Source of the DNA: Syngnathus acus
Taxonomy: Eukaryota > Chordata > Actinopteri > Syngnathiformes > Syngnathidae
Length of the DNA: 64,000 bases
Direction: 5' to 3'
NCBI RefSeq assembly: GCF_901709675.1
Contig: NC_051091.1
Span: 10,078,967 to 10,142,966 of the forward strand
The notes beneath the pieces are model-generated. The model was not told the origin of the DNA, did not search any database, and saw only the letters and a program-made list of their open reading frames with translations. This document shows positions 60,301 to 64,000 of this stretch, piece by piece (the first letter of the stretch is position 1; every line of letters begins with the position of its first letter). The position numbers and the translations under genes were made by a program.

Positions 60301-61974
60301 CAAGATGTCTCATCACGGCGCTTTTGAGAACGTGTCATCTGAACTGCCTAATGGAAATGTATTATTCATACAAGAGAATCGGTTTCCATATATTTGTTTG
60401 GTGAATAATAAAGTATGCTCTCTATTAAGTTGCTGCTGAGGTTGTGATACTGATATCTTCATTTCAGGGAATTGGACCCGTAATGCAACACATACCTTTG
60501 ATATGTTTATTGTGACTGTAAAAAAATCTTCAGCCTATTTAAAAATGCTAAACTTGTTAATTTTTTATTAATATTTATAGTATCCAAGTTAACGGAATCA
60601 CATCCATACAATTGTAGACCTAATATTGTGGCCATTAAAAGTAAGCACATGCAGTCAGGTGTATTTTGCTAAATATATCGAGTCGTCCATACATAGCGAT
60701 GAGTGATGTTACGAGCGGCCATGTTACACACCATCCAAGCCATCACTTCTTTGACTCTCTTCAGGTTCTTCCACAGCGCAGCAATGTGACACTTTTGGCT
60801 CGAGTCACTTTTTAAAATAAGATGGAGCCATGCTGCTGCGCAATAAATATACACTATTAGATTCTTCACGGTGGCTTTATGTCTGATGTCACAGAGTTGG
60901 TCTGAGCAGGCGACAGCATGACTGCAGTGCAGCTAAAGCGGGCAGTTGATGCTTAAAAATGGAGGAATACTTGGATTAGCAGGGGGGTGTCTATATATAT
61001 ATATATATATATGTTTCAAATCAATACAGAGCTTAAGACTAATCATTTTTTATAATTGTATCTCTGCACAAAGGCCGGATGTCCCACTCACTTGCTGTTT
61101 TGGCAACGCTTCTAAAGTGATGCTCAAATGAAAAAAAAAAAAGAAGAGTGCAGGATTAAACTGAACACGTAGCAGTAGCTGAGTCAAGACCTGATTTTAC
61201 AGAAAGTATACGTCAACTCTCGGGTGCGGGAACACTGATGACAATCAATAAACCTTGAAGACGTGTTTAATGAAACAATCTCCAACGTCTGCTGATTCAT
61301 CACATATGCTCCTATTCGCCCTTGACTTCCCGTTCAGTCTATTAGTTGAATGCACAGAGCACATTCATCTGCTGTGCCCAAATGAATTATGGCTGTCCTG
61401 ACAATAGACAAAGATAATAACATTCCAACACCAACAAAAAAAGTGGTAAGACATTGGCTCATCTCAACTGGGAATGGTATTAAATATAGTTTTTGAAGAT
61501 TTGTTTACTATGGTATAATGAGCTGAGTACACAGTTGAGTAGAAGATGGTTCATATATATAAAAAAATAAATAAATAATCATAACTCATGTCACTCAAAT
61601 CTCAAGGAACCACTGTAGGCTGATGTGCTGTATTAATAATACTACTTTGCCTTGACTGTATGTAAAGCACTTTTTTGATTTATGTATGTGATAAGTGGTA
61701 AAAGGCCTCCCTTTTTTTACCGCCTCCGGTAAAAGCTAGTGCTGGAACAGGTGCACACCACACAGAAGTTGTAAACTCACCAGCTCTGAGGTTCTGGGGT
61801 GAGCTGCTGATGTAGAGCAAGAGAGAAACCAAAAAAGGTCCCGCGGTCTCCCAGTTTGTGCAGCGTGTGAGTAGTATCCAGGTTGAAAGCCCCCACGTGG
61901 TTGAGGAGCGTCAACAGAGCCCACAGGAGACCCATCCTGGTCCCAAGGTGTCTTCCCAGAGCTCCTGCTGCCAT
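43680..61974 (-). CDS. itga7: Integrin subunit alpha 7 (whole coding span)
   Basis: Laminin receptor alpha chain of muscle; pairs with integrin beta-1 at the plasma membrane. Rebuilt from 24 regular coding positions with alternative exons X1/X2 and A/B; every junction keeps frame. X1+B gives 1111 residues, X2+A 1090. Order: signal peptide about 1-29, mature start FNLD, seven-bladed beta-propeller to about 470 with calcium loops DLNNDGWTD (328-336), DLDQDGYGD (391-399) and DVDENHYPD (449-457), thigh and calf domains, furin site RTRR (912-915), membrane segment about 1036-1060, and cytoplasmic tail. The alpha-7 identity over alpha-6/3 rests on the [34 protein letters not shown] and [10 protein letters not shown] stretches and on having both X exons and both tails. 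Five or more N-glycosylation sequons are visible. Oddities: the tail KxGFFKR motif has lost its first Lys, and intron 17 has a GC donor. Confidence 0.95.
44289..44402 (-). CDS. itga7: itga7 tail exon A
   Basis: [20 protein letters not shown] then [17 protein letters not shown] and TGA at 44291-44289. The YxRAxLxVQPS pattern corresponds to the alpha-7A tail. It lies upstream of the B exon, so inclusion gives the A form. Acceptor TCCCAG. Confidence 0.9.
   Translation of the reverse strand, partial: CGFFKRNKRRQHYDTEYYRAHLGVQPSEVEKQASELE
44622..44747 (-). CDS. itga7: itga7 exon 24 (transmembrane segment)
   Basis: [20 protein letters not shown] then the membrane helix [20 protein letters not shown] and WM. 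Relatives have WK at the end, so the Lys before GFFKR is Met here. Acceptor CGCAG, donor GTAATG. Confidence 0.95.
44919..45017 (-). CDS. itga7: itga7 exon 23
   Basis: [20 protein letters not shown] then [13 protein letters not shown]. Acceptor TTTAG, donor GTATGA. Confidence 0.95.
45077..45190 (-). CDS. itga7: itga7 exon 22
   Basis: [20 protein letters not shown] then [10 protein letters not shown]: calf-2, light chain, with conserved cysteines and sequon NST. Acceptor GACAG, donor GTACAA. Confidence 0.95.
45278..45394 (-). CDS. itga7: itga7 exon 21 (furin cleavage site)
   Basis: A 117-bp exon starting [19 protein letters not shown] fits the furin rule RX(K/R)R at the place where mammalian ITGA7 is cut into heavy and light chains. 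The rest ([20 protein letters not shown]) is basic and variable. Acceptor CACAAG, donor GTAAGA. Confidence 0.92.
45545..45742 (-). CDS. itga7: itga7 exon 20
   Basis: [20 protein letters not shown] then [20 protein letters not shown], calf-2. Acceptor CCCCAG, donor GTGAGC. Confidence 0.95.
45817..45919 (-). CDS. itga7: itga7 exon 19
   Basis: [33 protein letters not shown], start of calf-2; strongly ITGA7-like. Acceptor CTGCAG, donor GTGAGG. Confidence 0.95.
46059..46136 (-). CDS. itga7: itga7 exon 18
   Basis: [26 protein letters not shown], calf region. Acceptor CAACAG, donor GTAAGT. Confidence 0.93.
46231..46310 (-). CDS. itga7: itga7 exon 17 (GC donor)
   Basis: Encodes [26 protein letters not shown]. 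The only in-frame join to the next exon (LTT-ISEQ) needs a GC donor, AC|GCAAGT, the usual form of GC-AG introns. Acceptor TTTAAG. Confidence 0.9.
46475..46549 (-). CDS. itga7: itga7 exon 16
   Basis: A 75-bp exon: [25 protein letters not shown], with the conserved CDLGNP. Sequon NGS. Acceptor TTCTAG, donor GTGAGC. Confidence 0.94.
46640..46826 (-). CDS. itga7: itga7 exon 15
   Basis: Calf-1 domain: [20 protein letters not shown] then [15 protein letters not shown], closely like ITGA7. Acceptor TCTCAG, donor GTGCTT. Confidence 0.95.
46976..47091 (-). CDS. itga7: itga7 exon 14
   Basis: [20 protein letters not shown], the cysteine pair conserved at the end of the thigh domain. Acceptor TTGAAG, donor GTTAGT. 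Confidence 0.94.
47224..47373 (-). CDS. itga7: itga7 exon 13
   Basis: Thigh domain: [20 protein letters not shown] through PSNTLHSE. The donor GTCACT is weak, but it is the only one giving a phase-0 join to VNFLREGCG in the next exon. Confidence 0.88.
47493..47662 (-). CDS. itga7: itga7 exon 12
   Basis: Thigh domain: [20 protein letters not shown] through [12 protein letters not shown]. Acceptor TTCAAG, donor GTCAGT. Confidence 0.93.
47812..47873 (-). CDS. itga7: itga7 exon 11
   Basis: A 62-bp exon of the thigh domain: [20 protein letters not shown]. Acceptor TTGTAG, donor GTGAGT. Confidence 0.92.
47960..48055 (-). CDS. itga7: itga7 exon 10
   Basis: A 96-bp exon at the propeller-thigh junction: [20 protein letters not shown]. 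Acceptor ATAAAG, donor GTAAGA. Confidence 0.92.
48128..48255 (-). CDS. itga7: itga7 exon 9
   Basis: Encodes [20 protein letters not shown] and [11 protein letters not shown]: last propeller blade with the third calcium loop. Acceptor TTTAG, donor GTATAC. Confidence 0.95.
48332..48420 (-). CDS. itga7: itga7 exon 8
   Basis: An 89-bp exon: [19 protein letters not shown] and IETKPAQ. Acceptor GTGCAG, donor GTGATT. Confidence 0.95.
48746..48942 (-). CDS. itga7: itga7 exon 7
   Basis: Encodes [35 protein letters not shown] and DLDQDGYG of the next blade and second calcium loop. Sequon NGT. Acceptor TCTTAG, donor GTGAGA. Confidence 0.96.
49062..49269 (-). CDS. itga7: itga7 exon 6
   Basis: Encodes [37 protein letters not shown] and [16 protein letters not shown], which opens the first calcium loop. 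Sequon NHT. Acceptor CGCCAG, donor GTGAGG. Confidence 0.96.
49270..51571 (-). other. itga7 intron after X2 (2.3 kb)
   Basis: AT-rich, with a short TG repeat near 49955-49987. No extra exon or recognisable repeat seen; ORFs here show no integrin similarity. Splice enhancers for X1/X2 choice may lie here but cannot be named from sequence. Confidence 0.5.
51572..51679 (-). CDS. itga7: itga7 alternative exon X2
   Basis: A 108-bp cassette, phase 1 on both sides: [20 protein letters not shown], then [16 protein letters not shown]. It matches the LLF...YKTL-type X2 exon of ITGA7. Not visible as a stand-alone ORF. Acceptor CCATAG, donor GTTTGT (weak). Confidence 0.93.
52182..52313 (-). CDS. itga7: itga7 alternative exon X1
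   Basis: A 132-bp cassette, phase 1 on both sides: [20 protein letters not shown], then [19 protein letters not shown]. It matches the DGPYE-type X1 exon of ITGA7 and the constitutive exon of ITGA6. It contains a sequon (NQT). Acceptor TTTCAG, donor GTAGGG. Confidence 0.93.
52676..52931 (-). CDS. itga7: itga7 exon 4
   Basis: A 256-bp exon with the conserved block [20 protein letters not shown] and [13 protein letters not shown] of blades 2-3. Acceptor CCCCAG, donor GTACGG. Confidence 0.96.
53014..53093 (-). CDS. itga7: itga7 exon 3
   Basis: An 80-bp exon encoding [20 protein letters not shown] and IGGKVV, the start of blade 2. Acceptor CTTCAG, donor GTAAGT. Confidence 0.94.
53278..53405 (-). 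CDS. itga7: itga7 exon 2
   Basis: Encodes [18 protein letters not shown] and [20 protein letters not shown] of propeller blade 1. Acceptor CTCAG, donor GTACGT. Phase 2 in, phase 1 out. Confidence 0.93.
57292..57341. repeat. (CA)n microsatellite
   Basis: About 50 bp of uninterrupted CA dinucleotides followed by CGCACGCGC. Likely polymorphic. Confidence 0.97.
60993..61012. repeat. (TA)n microsatellite
   Basis: Ten TA units in itga7 intron 1. A second TA tract lies near 63393-63420. Confidence 0.95.
61781..61974 (-). CDS. itga7: itga7 exon 1 (signal peptide)
   Basis: Encodes [20 protein letters not shown] and onward; hydrophobic core LLWALLTLL, then the mature start FNLD conserved in this subfamily, and FFGFSLALH of blade 1. 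The start at 61974 is preferred; an internal Met at 61935 would also leave a short signal peptide. Ends TG|GTGAGT. Confidence 0.88.
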
Positions 61975-63880
61975 GCTGAAGCTTCGAGCAGAACTAGAAG
62001 AATGTCCGAGGAGGAATTCCTGCTCCTGCGGCGGGAAATCCTCTTGTTGCAGCTTTTTGGTGCAGTCGGTGTGAAAGTGGGGGAGCAGGCTGGGCTCAAT
62101 GTGCTCCCGTCGGCTACCAGAGTGCAAGTGTGCAGTATGTGCCTCCTCCCCTCTCCTGCTCCTCTGTGCACCCGAGGGAGACGAGGGAGGACAAGTGCCT
62201 TGAATAGCCCCGCTCACTTCTCCCCCCTCCATCCTTACGCACACATACACATTCACACACACACACACACACACACTTGCACACACACGCTCTCAGCTGA
62301 CAGCAACACTCAAAGGACTGCTGCCAAAATACCAGGCAAGGTTGTCAAGGTACTTGGAGGCTATTGAATAGAGACAGAGTGGGTGAAGAAAAAATAAATA
62401 TATAAAAATACACCAGACGGTTTTATTTATCTGCTGGGTTCACACGGTCCTTATCGAAATGCTTGAAAAAAAAGTTGAAGAGAATTGTTGGTGTACTACC
62501 AGACGTTTGAAAACTTTTTTGTTGTTTCTTTTTGGATGTAATGTTTTAATGTTTTGGGTTTGTATTTTTTTGGGAAACATTCCCAGTGTTTATTTTTTTT
62601 ATGTGTGAAGGTTTTCTTCCAATTTCCAATAATCATATTTTTAATCATACTTCCCTGCTAGTTAATGGCTTAGAATGACTTAATTTGTCCCATGACCATG
62701 ATCAATGAAATGAGTGAAAAACTACCTGATTAAATAAACCCCTAAGAAATTAAACTGTAATTTGGTGTTGCACCCTCAGACATGGATTTACTGTATACTG
62801 TATAAAATGGAATAATTTTAGTAATTATTTGGAGATACATGCCAGTGAGCATTGTAACATTGTCTGTCTACAGGTGTTGCTTCTCCATTTGTGTTCTAAT
62901 ATCTATTGCTTAACAGTTTATAAAACCACAACATTAAATTGTACGGTATAGAAGAAATGATGGACAGGAAATAGCACGCACACACCCACGCACACAATCT
63001 GGACTAAATTCGAAAGTCGTCAGTGCCTGTGACGTTAAGCTACAAAAAGTTGGACTTTAGTGAGTCCTGTGAGAGTACAGAACGGTGGGAAATGTCTGTC
63101 CACACATTGTTGACTTTTGCAACTACTTCACATCCCAGTTGTGTGTTGTCAGCTGCAGTAGGACCACCTGATGACTGCTTGTGTGCAGCTGTCACCAACT
63201 GTTGCATGCAATAAAGTTTGTGACATATTGTGTGAGCATGCTTGTAGCGCGTTACCTTCACACTTCAGACTGTTTAATGCCATGAAAACAGAGCGATAGC
63301 CAGCAGGATGTTTTAAAACAAACAGAGCTATGCCGCACTGTTCTATTTTAAAAATTCTATTTATGCCTTACGTGTAGAAAATCGGGAGGGGTGTATATAT
63401 ATATATATAAATATATATAATTCTAAAATGACATTTCCCCTAACGGATTGGGAATTTGTTTGCACATGCAAGTCACTTTTGGTTTTATAGCACATTTAGC
63501 TTTCAACAAAATGCTTTTGGTTGTGTATTACTCCTTAAAATACAGGTTGGACTGCAACTCATGTGACTTGAAGGAGGTTACATTTTTTATGAGAAAAGCC
63601 ATAGAAGAAAACAGCAATAATGGACATGCGGATGAGAAGATGATGTGGTGCATGACAGCAGCACCCTAATGCAAAGACTCATTAGCAGTCTAAGCACCAC
63701 CTCAAGGAGAGAGCTTATTTTAAACCTCAAGTAGGCAGCACATACGGGCAGGGTCATTTTTCCTGTTTTAGCCCTCCATCCATAGTCAGCAGTATTACTG
63801 TATTGATTCATCGACTCTGGGTCGGGGGGGGGGGGGGTGAGAGGGTGTGGTGCTTCTTATTACGGAATGAAATCCTTGCA
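61975..63880 (-). other. itga7 upstream region and 5' UTR
   Basis: Immediately upstream of the start is moderately GC-rich sequence with a short CA repeat (about 62257-62283) and an E-box CAGCTG near 62294, plausible for a muscle promoter. Farther up is AT-rich sequence with a TA tract (63393-63420) and a 14-base G run (63824-63837). The transcription start could not be placed. Confidence 0.4.
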
Positions 63881-63883
63881 GAC

Positions 63884-63974
63884 TATTTAACTACACTTCC
63901 CTCAAGGAGGCTGAGCTGAGTGCAGCTGTTTTCCCACACTGGATGGACACGTTGGGATATCGAAGAGGAAGGAT
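63884..63974 (+). promoter_or_regulatory. Candidate TATA promoter and first exon at window edge
   Basis: TATTTAA at 63884-63890, an E-box CAGCTG at 63923-63928, then ATG at 63943 opening MDTLGYRRGR and a strong donor AT|GTAAGT at 63974/63975. This has the layout of a short first coding exon on the + strand, divergent from itga7. The gene is not recognised and continues beyond the window. Confidence 0.35.
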
Positions 63975-64000
63975 GTAAGTAGCATATCAATCATAATACA

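Larger units (their letters stand above)
53406..61780 (-). other. itga7 intron 1 (8.4 kb)
   Basis: Holds a GGACAGACAGAC-rich imperfect repeat area (about 55240-55620), a long CA microsatellite (57292-57341), an AT-rich stretch (58740-59130), an unexplained 151-codon + strand ORF (59984-60439) and a TA repeat (60993-61012). No integrin exon was found inside it. Confidence 0.6.

Noticed and set aside
61858-62367. A 169-codon + strand ORF over the itga7 start
   Set aside because: It is the antisense of exon 1 and of the 5' region and includes a CA-repeat-coded HTHTHT run.

Overview
The window is vertebrate nuclear DNA, almost certainly from a teleost fish. The genes are split by GT-AG introns, most of the DNA is AT-rich non-coding sequence, and it carries fish-type interspersed repeats (a hAT-like MITE, a tRNA-derived SINE, a TIR element with 251-bp internal tandem repeats) and long microsatellites. 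I cannot name the species. There are no bacterial features, CRISPR arrays or operons.

Three protein genes can be rebuilt exon by exon. (1) gnai2, + strand, coding 1171-23086 in 8 coding exons, gives a complete 355-residue inhibitory G-protein alpha subunit. (2) inka1, + strand, coding 25169-26902, has a start codon that is the last codon of a small first coding exon; it gives a 310-residue PAK4-inhibitor protein of the Inka family. (3) itga7, - strand, coding 61974 down to 43680, is a laminin-receptor integrin alpha-7 with 24 coding positions plus the two classical pairs of alternative exons (X1/X2 in the beta-propeller, A/B in the cytoplasmic tail). All junctions are in frame in every isoform combination (1090 to 1111 residues).

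Layout: 1-1170 gnai2 promoter and 5' UTR; 1171-24045 gnai2, with a 12-kb first intron full of repeats; 24046-25125 short spacer with a strong CTCF-type motif and the likely inka1 promoter; 25126-27050 inka1; 27050-43060 a 16-kb gene-poor spacer with a few unexplained coding-like islands; 43060-61974 itga7 running toward inka1 (tail to tail); 61975-63900 itga7 upstream sequence; 63884-63974 a possible TATA-driven first exon of a further + strand gene cut off by the window edge.

gnai2 and inka1 act in signalling (adenylyl cyclase inhibition; restraint of PAK4), and itga7 with an integrin beta-1 partner links muscle cells to laminin. I see no sign that they form one pathway; the neighbourhood is a syntenic block. 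No clear new biological system was found. The most informative points are the lost lysine(s) in the integrin KxGFFKR motif, a GC-AG intron, the inka1 ATG-ending exon, the nested transposons with readable target-site duplications, and an orphan 30-codon first exon at 33.7 kb.
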